Notes under the pieces: generated by a model
What the model saw: only the letters and a program-made list of their open reading frames with translations
What the model was told of the DNA's origin: nothing
The model's database searches: none
Program-made: the position numbers and the translations under genes
Shown here: positions 13,727 to 21,249 of the stretch, piece by piece
How positions within the stretch are numbered: the stretch's first letter is position 1
Layout: each line of letters begins with the position of its first letter
NCBI GenBank assembly: GCA_900552845.1
Contig: USBC01000011.1
Location: 1-21,249 of the forward strand
DNA length: 21,249 nt
From: an uncultured Oscillospiraceae bacterium
GTDB taxonomy: Bacteria; Bacillota; Clostridia; Oscillospirales; Ruminococcaceae
Direction of reading: 5' to 3'

Positions 13727-14932
13727 TCAAAGGTCGCTCAAAGGCATTCCGTCATACAGTTCATTTTTGCTGTTCACCAGCTTATCAAAAATATTAAGCT
13801 CACGCTCGCCTGTGTAATTCAATCGACTCAGGTAGTAGGTATCGCCCTCGTAGATAATGTCCACCGTTTTAAATTTGACGCTGTACCCGTTATCGACATA
13901 AACACCCTTTACGCCGTCAACGATGCGCAAATACTCTTTATCGAACCGTACTCCCGTATAGCTTTCTGAGGACAGTCTCACAGTCGCCACACGACGGGAA
14001 ACGGTATCTGCCGTCACAGTGTTGCCCTTAATCACCAGCATCATCGAACTACCGTCATCGGAAAGCTCTGTGCGCATTATTGTTCCCTGTGCAGCACCGC
14101 CCCCAGGAAAACTCAACAAAACGCTGCTGCCCGCCGGATAGCTCTTGTGGTCACGGCTACTGATCGTCAGGGCAAAATACCATTCGGAGCCTGAAACGAT
14201 TTTTCCAAATCCGTTATCTTCCGGATTGTCAGCACTCAAAAGTGCCATCAGTTCATCACAGTCCATGCTTTCCAACCGAGCCGGAGTCATGCTCCCCTCC
14301 TGCCCGTCAGTCATGCTGCTGAAGTATCCTTCCTGCGTGCTGAAAACAGCCTCTCCGGAGCCTGCATTTTCGGTTTTTACGGATAACTCGGCAATGCGTC
14401 TCTCTATTGTCGCCGTCCCACCGGTAATTCCGCTGCTCAGATTGATTTCCTCCTGCAGTCCAAGCGCCAGCCTGTCCAACTCATCATAGCGTTCCAACGC
14501 CACCGCTGCGGCAAGTTTTTGCAGGGCTATATCAGTATTGCGGGTCAGGTCGCTCACCACAGGTGTGTTACTGCTATTAAGCTGATTCAATACCCGTTGC
14601 AGCATGGTCAGTTCTTTTTCAGCTTCCGCACGCTGCTCCGCCAAATCGGCGCTCAATGCGTCACTGTACCGGTACGCAAGCACGCTGCCCACTCGAACCT
14701 TTTCTCCGTCCTGCACTGCATATCTCAGATTATTGCCTTCCGTCTGCTCCAAGCTTTTTTCCTCTCGGAAAAAGACGCCCTTGGCTATGGTTGAATGATA
14801 TACCGTATAGCGGTAAACATTTTCGGTAGAATAATCACTAAAAAAATGGCGGTAGACGTGGTAGCCTGTAAATACCAGCAAAAAAGTCGCCATAATAAAT
14901 GTCAGCAACCTGCTTATCCCGTTCTGCTTCAC
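13727..14932 (-). CDS. HlyD-like membrane adaptor protein, orphan, in division/repair operon
   Basis: 401 residues: a short cytoplasmic start, one membrane helix (about 8-25), and a large extracytoplasmic part. A lipoyl/barrel-sandwich half motif is visible at about 67-88 (RYAVQDGEKVRVGSVLAYRY), followed by a helical hairpin (about 92-190), the matching barrel half around 201-213 (FSTQEGYFSSMTDG), and beta domains to the end. This is the plan of periplasmic-adaptor/HlyD proteins that normally work with an efflux pump, but no transporter gene is near. The GTG at 14932 overlaps the miaA stop (GTGA) and has AAGGAGG eight bases ahead, so it is translationally coupled to miaA. Function unknown; a cell-envelope or division role is inferred from position only. 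Confidence 0.8.
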   Translation of the reverse strand: MKQNGISRLLTFIMATFLLVFTGYHVYRHFFSDYSTENVYRYTVYHSTIAKGVFFREEKSLEQTEGNNLRYAVQDGEKVRVGSVLAYRYSDALSADLAEQRAEAEKELTMLQRVLNQLNSSNTPVVSDLTRNTDIALQKLAAAVALERYDELDRLALGLQEEINLSSGITGGTATIERRIAELSVKTENAGSGEAVFSTQEGYFSSMTDGQEGSMTPARLESMDCDELMALLSADNPEDNGFGKIVSGSEWYFALTISSRDHKSYPAGSSVLLSFPGGGAAQGTIMRTELSDDGSSMMLVIKGNTVTADTVSRRVATVRLSSESYTGVRFDKEYLRIVDGVKGVYVDNGYSVKFKTVDIIYEGDTYYLSRLNYTGERELNIFDKLVNSKNELYDGMPLSDL

Positions 14933-15879
14933 GTCTTAGCCTCCTTTTCCAGTATTTCCATTGCTTTATCCTGTACTGTTTTACCATTTAACAAAGCATC
15001 CGGCTCAATCCAGAGCACTCTTTTATCCGCTCCGAACCAGGTCAACTGCCGTTTGGCATAACGGCGAGTACTCTGCTTCAACCGTTCCAATGCCTCCGCC
15101 AGCGTTTCATCTCCGTCCAGCCAGCCATACAGTTCTTTGCAGCCGATCGCCTGTGCAGCCGTTGCAGTCAATCCCTTCTCACGCGCCGTTTTCACTTCCT
15201 CCGGCAGTCCCATCTCTACCATCTTGTCCACTCGTTGGTTTATACGCTGGTAAAGTTTTTCGCGATCCTGATAGCGCAACCCCAACTCAATTACATGATA
15301 GGGACACGGTTCTCTCCGGCTATCCGCTTCATGCTCCCGTATCGAGCGCCCGCTCACCTCCATCACCTCGATGGCACGAATGACACGTCCGACATTATTA
15401 GGGTGGATACGCCTTGCCGTTTCAGGGTCAATCATCTCCAAACGCTTCCAAAGGGCATCGTTACCCTTCTGCTCTGCAAAAAGGCGCAGTCGTTCCCGCA
15501 GCAGCTCATCACTCGGTATGGTTTCACTGTACTGTACATTGTCTATAATTGCTTTAACATATAGTCCTGTTCCGCCGCACAAAATCGGGGTCTTTCCACG
15601 ATTCATAATTTCATTGATAGTGGCACGCGCGAGCACTGCGTAGTCTGCCACAGAAAAAGGAGTTTCCACCGGCACAAAGCCAATGAGATGGTGTGGAACC
15701 GCTGCAAGTTCCTCCGGCAACGGCTTTGCCGTAGCAATATCCATACCCTCATAAATCTGCATACTATCGGCAGAAACGATCTCGCCGTTCACCGCTTTTG
15801 CCAAATCAATGGCAAGCGCTGTTTTTCCAGAGGCGGTCGGACCAACCACAACGATCAGCGTATTCGGCTGAAGCCGCAC
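14929..15879 (-). CDS. miaA: tRNA dimethylallyltransferase MiaA
   Basis: Adds the isopentenyl group to A37 of tRNAs reading UNN codons. 316 residues, normal length. The P-loop is GPTASGKT (13-20). Further blocks are VSADSMQIYEGMDIATAKP, DYAVLA, the PILCGGTGLYVKAI strand and NNVGRVIRAIEV, and the C-terminal part has QAIGCKELYGWLDG. The start is GTG at 15879 with AAGGAGGG ahead; an ATG is not available nearby. It follows mutL by 22 bases and is coupled to the HlyD-like gene. MiaB, which further modifies the same base, is at the right edge of the window. Confidence 0.97.
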   Translation of the reverse strand: MRLQPNTLIVVVGPTASGKTALAIDLAKAVNGEIVSADSMQIYEGMDIATAKPLPEELAAVPHHLIGFVPVETPFSVADYAVLARATINEIMNRGKTPILCGGTGLYVKAIIDNVQYSETIPSDELLRERLRLFAEQKGNDALWKRLEMIDPETARRIHPNNVGRVIRAIEVMEVSGRSIREHEADSRREPCPYHVIELGLRYQDREKLYQRINQRVDKMVEMGLPEEVKTAREKGLTATAAQAIGCKELYGWLDGDETLAEALERLKQSTRRYAKRQLTWFGADKRVLWIEPDALLNGKTVQDKAMEILEKEAKT

Positions 15880-15901
15880 AGCGCTCCCTCCTTAAAAAAA
15901 A

Positions 15902-17944
15902 TCAAACAATCCGTCCAAACATTCTTTCCAATTCCCGACGGGTAATAACAACCGCCACCGGTCTGCCGTGCGGACAGTTGCGAACTGTCGGATCCTCTTT
16001 CAGCAATTTCAGCAGCTCCTGCTGTTCCCTTTCCATTGAAGGTCTGTTCCCTTTGATGGCAGCCTTGCACGCCACGGAATGATACAGGTCGTCATATATC
16101 GCTTCCTCGTCCATGCCGCCACGATGCAGCAGCCTCTCGCACAGCTCGGTCAATAGATCTTCCGCTGCAATATTCTCTAAGACTGCGGGGACCTCCCGAA
16201 CCCGTAAGCAGCCGTCGCCAAAATCCTCTACGGCAAAGCCTGCGCGGTCAAAGCAGTCAAGACTTCTCATGGCAGCATCGTACAGCTCCTTTGGCATCAT
16301 TACTGTCAGCGGGGTCAACAGCACCTGCCGCTCCACCGAACCGTTTTGGTGCTGGCGCTTCAGTCGGTTAAAGAGAATTCTCTCGTGCGCTGCGTGCTTA
16401 TCAATAAGAAGCATTTCGTTACCGCATTCCGCCAGCAGATATGTGGAAAATACCTCACCGATCAAACGATAATCCGGCTCCTGCTGCACAAGCGGCTTCT
16501 CTCTCTCCGGCTCCACAGTCTCTGATAGTGCCGTTATGGTAGCCGCCAACTCTTGCCGCGGCTCAGCCAGCGGTTCATTGCGTTTTCTGTTCTGCGCCGT
16601 TTCAATTGTATAGTCGATTTCCTTTACAGGTGCGTTTTCTTCTGCTTCAGGTGCGATCGGCAGACTCTCTGACTGCTCAGGCTCCCATTTTCTCGGTTCC
16701 ACCGGTGGTTGAGCCCCCATACCATAGCTTGTACCCTTTGGCGGCAGATTTTTGCGGTAATCACTGCCTCCGCCGCCGCTTTGCAGCACGCTGCAGCTGC
16801 CCACACCGCCATAATTTTTTTGATATGGCAAGCTGCCTGCCAACATGCGGTACTGCTCTGCTGTCATACGGGTCTGAGTTCCCTCTGCGGGGCGGTTATA
16901 AAGATCAAATTCACTAAAACGTTTCCCACCCACATCGCGCACGGCAACGGTACGATTCATATTGCTCAAAGCGCCGCGGCAGGCATTCACTACCGCATCA
17001 AAAACCGATCGCTCGTCGCTCAGCTTTACCTCCAGCTTGGCAGGGTGAACATTCACGTCCACCTGCGCCGGATCTACCGTTAGGTTGATAATGCAGCCCG
17101 GGAACTTCCCCACCATAATGTGATTGCGGTAGCTTTCCTCCACCGCTGCCATAATTGTAGTGCTTTTCACATAACGGTTGTTAATGAAAAAATGCTCCAT
17201 GCTGCGGGAAGGACGGCAACATTCCGGTCTTGCCAAATAACCGCTGACCCGAATGAATCCGCTCTCGCACTCCACCGGTATCAGCCCACGCGCAAATTCG
17301 TTCCCATACACAGCGAAAATGGTCGCCAGTAGGTCGCCGCTGCCGGGGGTCGCCAGCTTTACTTCCTTTTCCCGAATGAGCTTAAAGGCGATCTCCGGGT
17401 GGGATAGCGCCAACCGGTCCAACAGCGTTGCCACTGCTGTGCCCTCGGTGCTGTCCTTCTTCAGGAACTTCATTCTTGCCGGCACATTATAGAAAAGGTT
17501 TTTCACCGTGATAGCGGTGCCCACCGGACAGCCCGCCTCCGCCAACTCTCCCGCACACTCCCCTGCCAGTGTATAGCGTGTACCGATTTCCTCGGTTGAA
17601 GCACGGGTCAGTATTTCCGTTTCACTCACTGCGCAGATGGAGGCAAGCGCTTCCCCGCGGAAGCCCAGTGTTCCGATACGATCCAGATCTTCCGGACGAA
17701 GCACCTTGCTGGTAGCGTGCCGCAGAAATGCCTTCGGCACATCTTCCCGCTCGATGCCGCAACCGTTATCGGTAACCCGTATGAGCCGTACACCGCCATG
17801 AACAATCTCCACTGTAATGGAAGTAGCACCTGCGTCAATGGCGTTTTCCACCAATTCCTTTACCACCGAAGCTGGGCGTTCGATCACCTCTCCCGCCGCA
17901 ATCAGCTCCGCCGTTTCTTTATCCAATATGTTTATTCTCGGCAC
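15902..17944 (-). CDS. mutL: DNA mismatch repair protein MutL
   Basis: MutL couples MutS mismatch recognition to strand incision. 680 residues. The GHKL ATPase has ELVENAIDAGA (30-40), DNGCGI (59-64) and TLGFRGEAL (92-100), then the transducer domain (VDVNVHPAKLEVKL). A long low-conservation linker spans about 345-480. The C-terminal dimerisation/endonuclease domain has DKHAAHER (D515, H517, E521), ACKAAIKGN (C626) and CPHGRP (C657). This is the nicking-type MutL of bacteria without MutH. The last glutamate of the usual DQHA(x)2E(x)4E motif is asparagine (N526). The GTG at 17944 has GGAGGAGGTG ahead. It lies 68 bases after mutS. Confidence 0.96.
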   Translation of the reverse strand: MPRINILDKETAELIAAGEVIERPASVVKELVENAIDAGATSITVEIVHGGVRLIRVTDNGCGIEREDVPKAFLRHATSKVLRPEDLDRIGTLGFRGEALASICAVSETEILTRASTEEIGTRYTLAGECAGELAEAGCPVGTAITVKNLFYNVPARMKFLKKDSTEGTAVATLLDRLALSHPEIAFKLIREKEVKLATPGSGDLLATIFAVYGNEFARGLIPVECESGFIRVSGYLARPECCRPSRSMEHFFINNRYVKSTTIMAAVEESYRNHIMVGKFPGCIINLTVDPAQVDVNVHPAKLEVKLSDERSVFDAVVNACRGALSNMNRTVAVRDVGGKRFSEFDLYNRPAEGTQTRMTAEQYRMLAGSLPYQKNYGGVGSCSVLQSGGGGSDYRKNLPPKGTSYGMGAQPPVEPRKWEPEQSESLPIAPEAEENAPVKEIDYTIETAQNRKRNEPLAEPRQELAATITALSETVEPEREKPLVQQEPDYRLIGEVFSTYLLAECGNEMLLIDKHAAHERILFNRLKRQHQNGSVERQVLLTPLTVMMPKELYDAAMRSLDCFDRAGFAVEDFGDGCLRVREVPAVLENIAAEDLLTELCERLLHRGGMDEEAIYDDLYHSVACKAAIKGNRPSMEREQQELLKLLKEDPTVRNCPHGRPVAVVITRRELERMFGRIV

Positions 17945-18012
17945 AGGTATTCACCTCCTCCAATCGATATTTTACCAAGCTTATTGTGTGATATATTTCG
18001 ATGAACAGTTGC

Positions 18013-20628
18013 TCATAGCAGCTTTTTCAGCTCATAGATGAGGTTCAGTGCCTCAATGGGTGTCAGCGTATTGGGGTCTGCGCTGCGCAGACGCTTTTTG
18101 ATGGTCTCCGACTTTTCATCGATGAAATAGAGCTGATCGTTTTCCTCCTTAGGCTTTACGCGGGTATGCACCTTCGCCTCACTCACCGCTTGCCCCTCCT
18201 CCAGAGAGGACAGCACCTCATAGGCACGGTCAATAACCCAACGGGGGATACCCGCCAGCTTGGAAACCTCGATACCATAACTCTCATCAACACCGCCTGG
18301 GATAATGCGCCGCAGAAAGACAATATCTTCGCCGCGCTTCTTCACCGCCACATTATAGTTCCGTACACATGGGATCAGCTCCTCCAGCTCGGTCAGTTCA
18401 TGATAATGTGTCGCAAACAGTGTCTTGGCACCCAGTTTTTTGCGGTCGGCGATATACTCTATCACAGCGCGGGCAATGCTCATACCATCGTAGGTAGAGG
18501 TTCCCCGCCCGATTTCATCAAGGATCAGCAGGCTCTTTTCGGTTGCCTCCCGCAGGATCGCCGCCACCTCACTCATTTCCACCATAAAGGTTGACTGTCC
18601 GGTGGTCAGGTCATCACTGGCGCCCACACGGGTAAATATTCCGTCCACGATGCCGATTTTAGCGCTTGCAGCCGGCACAAAGGAACCGATCTGTGCCATA
18701 AGAACGATCAAAGCCACCTGCCGCATATAGGTGGATTTACCCGCCATGTTGGGGCCGGTCAACACAGCGATCTGGTTTTCACGGTTATCCAGCTTTGTAT
18801 CATTCGGCACAAAGGGTACACCGTCCAGCAACTGCTCCACTACCGGGTGCCGCCCTTCGCTGATCTCGATCCCGTCGGAAAGGTCTACCGTGGGGCAGCA
18901 GTAGTTATTATTCAGCGCCACGGTGGCAAAGCTGCACAGCATATCCAACCCTGCTATTGCCGCTGCCGTCTGTTGAATGCGTGGCAGCTCTGCCGCCACA
19001 GCAGCCCGCACCTGTTCATATAACTCCGCAGCACGCTCAATGGCATTCTGCTGCGCATGCAGCACCCGCTCCTCCAGCTCCTTGATCTCCTCGGTAATAT
19101 ACCGCTCGGCGTTTGTCAATGTCTGCTTGCGAATATAATGCGCCGGGACTTGATCCTTGAAGGAGTTTGAAACTTCGATATAATAACCAAACACGCGGTT
19201 GTAGCCGATACGAAGCGTCCGAATTCCGGTTGCGTCCTTTTCCCGCTCCTCTATCTCAGCCAAAATACCACGAATATCTTTTGAGAGGTGACGTGCCTCG
19301 TCCAATGCTTTATCATACCCCTCTCGAATGACGCCGCCCTCTTTGAGCGGAATCTCGCTGTCCTGATCAATAGCGGAACCGATGAGACGCGCCACATCTT
19401 CCAAGGGATCAATATTCTGTTCAATCTCCCGCAACAGAGCGCACTGTACCTCCCCCATCAACTCCTTGATGGCGGGAAGCCGCATTGCGGTCTGTCCCAA
19501 TGCCACCATATCCTTCACAGGGGGATTTCCGTATACGACACGGGTCATCAACCGCTCCAAGTCATATACCCCGTCCAACTCTGCTGCCAACTCGCTGATC
19601 AGAATACTATTCCTTGTCAGTTCAGTCACAGCGTGAAGCCGACGATTAATCGCGTTCACCGATAAAAGCGGTTGCTCAATGGAGGAGCGCAGCAGTCTGC
19701 GTCCCATTGAGGTCTTTGTCTTATCCAACACCCAAAAAAGCGTTCCTCGCTTTTCACGGCTGCGCATTGTCTCGGTCAGCTCCAAATTGCGGCGTGCCGC
19801 CACATCCAGCCGCATATATTCCTGCGGCAGATAGCTTTTTGCTTCCAGCAGGCGCTCCAGACCGGTGAACTGTGTCACCTTCAGGTACGCCATCAAGCCG
19901 CCCAGCGCACACACAGCCAACGGTGTATCAGACAAGCGGGATACCGTATCCATACCAAACTGCTCGGCAACCAGTTTTTTTGCCGTTTCCTCGGTGTAGG
20001 CATTGCAGTCACCCGCCTGTGCTGCACAGCACAGACGATCCTTGAGAAAGCCGACCACTGAGCGCAAGTTCGGCAGCTCCTCGGCATAAATGACCTCGTG
20101 CGGAGTGTATTTTCCCAGCTCGTTGATGACCGCCATTTCGCCGGAAACCTCGGTGACCAGCACACTGCCGGTGGAGATATCAGCAAAGGCAAGACCACAG
20201 CGATCTCCAGATGGACACAGGCTGCAAATGTAGTTATTGCTGCCCTCCTCCAGCATATTGGCTTCCATCAAGGTGCCGGGGGTCACCACCCGCACGATGT
20301 CCCGCTTGACCATGCCCTTTGCCAGCGCAGGGTTTTCCATCTGCTCACAGATAGCGACCTTATAGCCCTTTTTCACCAGTCTGGCTATGTAATTATCCAC
20401 GCTGTGATAGGGTACGCCGCACATGGGCGCACGATCTGGAAGTCCGCAGTCTCTGCCGGTCAGCGTCAATTCCAGTTCTCGGGAGGCGGTCACGGCGTCA
20501 TCAAAGAACATCTCGTAGAAATCTCCGAGACGGAACATGAGGATCTGGTCACGATGCTCATCTTTCATGGAAAGATACTGCTGCATCATGGGGGATAATT
20601 TACTACGATCCTGCGGTATCAGCGACAT
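18013..20628 (-). CDS. mutS: DNA mismatch repair protein MutS
   Basis: Recognises mispairs and small loops. 871 residues, standard MutS1 length. Domain I has the mismatch-probing GDFYEMF (F37, E39). Connector, lever and clamp domains follow. The ATPase has Walker A TGPNMAGKST (624-633), the DDLTTGQSTFMVEM loop, Walker B LLILDEIGRGTST (from about 700) and ATHYHELTELE. The C-terminus ends in the family helix LTPIEALNLIYELKKLL, just past a short beta-clamp-type segment (EENDQLYFI, near 831-836). The ATG at 20628 has GAGGGTG ahead. It is preceded by the YlbF-family gene by 44 bases, the miaB-ricA-mutS-mutL order of Bacillus without cotE. Confidence 0.98.
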   Translation of the reverse strand: MSLIPQDRSKLSPMMQQYLSMKDEHRDQILMFRLGDFYEMFFDDAVTASRELELTLTGRDCGLPDRAPMCGVPYHSVDNYIARLVKKGYKVAICEQMENPALAKGMVKRDIVRVVTPGTLMEANMLEEGSNNYICSLCPSGDRCGLAFADISTGSVLVTEVSGEMAVINELGKYTPHEVIYAEELPNLRSVVGFLKDRLCCAAQAGDCNAYTEETAKKLVAEQFGMDTVSRLSDTPLAVCALGGLMAYLKVTQFTGLERLLEAKSYLPQEYMRLDVAARRNLELTETMRSREKRGTLFWVLDKTKTSMGRRLLRSSIEQPLLSVNAINRRLHAVTELTRNSILISELAAELDGVYDLERLMTRVVYGNPPVKDMVALGQTAMRLPAIKELMGEVQCALLREIEQNIDPLEDVARLIGSAIDQDSEIPLKEGGVIREGYDKALDEARHLSKDIRGILAEIEEREKDATGIRTLRIGYNRVFGYYIEVSNSFKDQVPAHYIRKQTLTNAERYITEEIKELEERVLHAQQNAIERAAELYEQVRAAVAAELPRIQQTAAAIAGLDMLCSFATVALNNNYCCPTVDLSDGIEISEGRHPVVEQLLDGVPFVPNDTKLDNRENQIAVLTGPNMAGKSTYMRQVALIVLMAQIGSFVPAASAKIGIVDGIFTRVGASDDLTTGQSTFMVEMSEVAAILREATEKSLLILDEIGRGTSTYDGMSIARAVIEYIADRKKLGAKTLFATHYHELTELEELIPCVRNYNVAVKKRGEDIVFLRRIIPGGVDESYGIEVSKLAGIPRWVIDRAYEVLSSLEEGQAVSEAKVHTRVKPKEENDQLYFIDEKSETIKKRLRSADPNTLTPIEALNLIYELKKLL

Positions 20629-20672
20629 TTCGGCACCCTCTTTTTTGTCATTTGGTCAGTCGTTTCGCATCT

Positions 20673-21083
20673 TTAGTGGCAGCCGCCGCAGGCAGAACAG
20701 TCCCCGCCGCAGGCTTGCTCCTCGATTTCATAGGGGTTCTCGCCGTTGGCGCTCCCCTCAATGATCTGCATCATAAAGCGAACCACGCCGTCCAGCTCGT
20801 CCTTGGTGGTGGAGTAGGCAATCATCAACGGGTCACTCACGATCTCCTCGTACAGCGTTTTCACTTCGGCGTTCAGTGCGGCGATTTTCTCGTTGTCCTT
20901 TTCATCGGCGATGATGGCACGGTTGAGATCCAGCTTTTTCAGGTTGAATTGCCCCAGCTTATCCTGCAGCTTCTCGCTTTTATCCGCAGCGGTCTTCGCC
21001 ACGATAAATGCGGTAAACTCATCGGTATCCTGAATGGCAACGCCCAACTCTCTTGTTTTCTCAATCAGTTCCTTATAAGTCAT
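20673..21083 (-). CDS. YlbF/YmcA (Ric) family protein with cysteine-rich tail
   Basis: 136 residues, almost entirely helical. Helices include the N-terminal YKELIEKTRELGVAIQDTDEF, typical of the Com_YlbF fold, then LNRAIIADEKDNEKIAALNAEVKTLYEEI and the C-terminal DELDGVVRFMMQIIEG. It ends in a tail with C125, C129, C132, C135 and His136. In Bacillus, RicA (YmcA), RicF (YlbF) and RicT (YaaT) form a complex with 4Fe-4S clusters that helps mature mRNAs with RNase Y. Position between miaB and mutS matches RicA, but the cysteine tail is more like RicF, so I leave the symbol blank. ATG at 21083 with GGAGG eight bases ahead. Confidence 0.88.
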   Translation of the reverse strand: MTYKELIEKTRELGVAIQDTDEFTAFIVAKTAADKSEKLQDKLGQFNLKKLDLNRAIIADEKDNEKIAALNAEVKTLYEEIVSDPLMIAYSTTKDELDGVVRFMMQIIEGSANGENPYEIEEQACGGDCSACGGCH

Positions 21084-21155
21084 AATGTAATCCTCCGTAT
21101 CGGTTTTATCGTTTGTTTCATGTTGTATTTTTCTGCTTCTATTCTGCTGCTTCAG

Positions 21156-21249
21156 TCAAATACGCTCGCCTCGCAGCGCCCAGTTCATTGCATCGGTGAT
21201 TTGCACCTCCATGAATTCTCCTATCATTTCGGGCGAAGCGGCAACCTCC
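21156..21249 (-). CDS. miaB: MiaB tRNA methylthiotransferase, C-terminal end only (runs off right edge)
   Basis: The last 30 codons read EVAASPEMIGEFMEVQITDA and end WALRGERI before TGA. This is the end of the TRAM RNA-binding domain of radical-SAM methylthiotransferases (family form: GxFVxVxITxAxxxxLxGE). The call as MiaB rather than MtaB or RimO rests on the neighbours: MiaB precedes ricA and mutS in Bacillus. The catalytic parts are outside the window. A 72-base gap separates it from the Ric-family gene with no terminator seen. Confidence 0.85.
   Translation of the reverse strand, partial: EVAASPEMIGEFMEVQITDAMNWALRGERI

Noticed and set aside
1..21249. CRISPR arrays, insertion sequences or prophage genes
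   Set aside because: No regularly spaced repeats, transposase, integrase or phage structural gene was recognised on either strand.

Overview
The window is a piece of a Gram-positive, endospore-forming Clostridia chromosome, most likely from the Oscillospiraceae/Ruminococcaceae group. That placement is an inference from three things: the spore genes (yunB, cwlD), the Firmicutes gene clusters, and the roughly balanced base composition with AT-rich intergenic stretches. Almost everything reads on the minus strand, so transcription runs from high to low coordinates. The only protein gene I support on the plus strand is a ferritin-like protein at 1918-2427.

In transcription order from the right edge: the last codons of miaB; a YlbF/YmcA (Ric) family gene with a cysteine-rich tail; mutS; mutL; miaA; an orphan HlyD-like membrane adaptor; sepF (with its own promoter); divIVA; lspA; an RluD-type pseudouridine synthase; and a split transketolase (N-terminal then C-terminal subunit) ending at a strong hairpin terminator. 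This joins two blocks familiar from Bacillus, miaB-ricA-mutS-mutL and sepF-divIVA-lspA-rluD. Several usual members (cotE, ylmE, ylmG, ylmH, ileS) are missing. It mixes tRNA modification, mismatch repair, division-site proteins and lipoprotein processing.

Next comes a short ComEA-like helix-hairpin-helix protein, then a tRNA operon Val-Asp-Gly behind a perfect consensus promoter and ended by a terminator. From about 8190 to 6870 lies a gene-poor accessory stretch. It holds one small three-helix membrane protein, a strong hairpin, and the wreck of a two-component system: a promoter, a long leader, 38 codons of a response regulator, and then a scrap of the histidine kinase. It abuts the promoter of cwlD-radA (spore-cortex amidase and recombination ATPase).

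Further left is a membrane protein with two tandem SGNH hydrolase domains. It sits behind a strong promoter with a perfect palindromic operator candidate at the start of transcription. It converges on the ferritin-like gene through a shared hairpin terminator. The left end carries yunB and the N-terminal half of ligA, each on the minus strand; ligA has its own extended -10 promoter.

The parts most worth a second look are the twin-SGNH protein with its operator, the deleted two-component system that may now feed cwlD, the HlyD-like protein embedded in a repair/division operon, and the Fe-S-type cysteine tail on the Ric protein. I see no CRISPR array, intact mobile element or phage gene.
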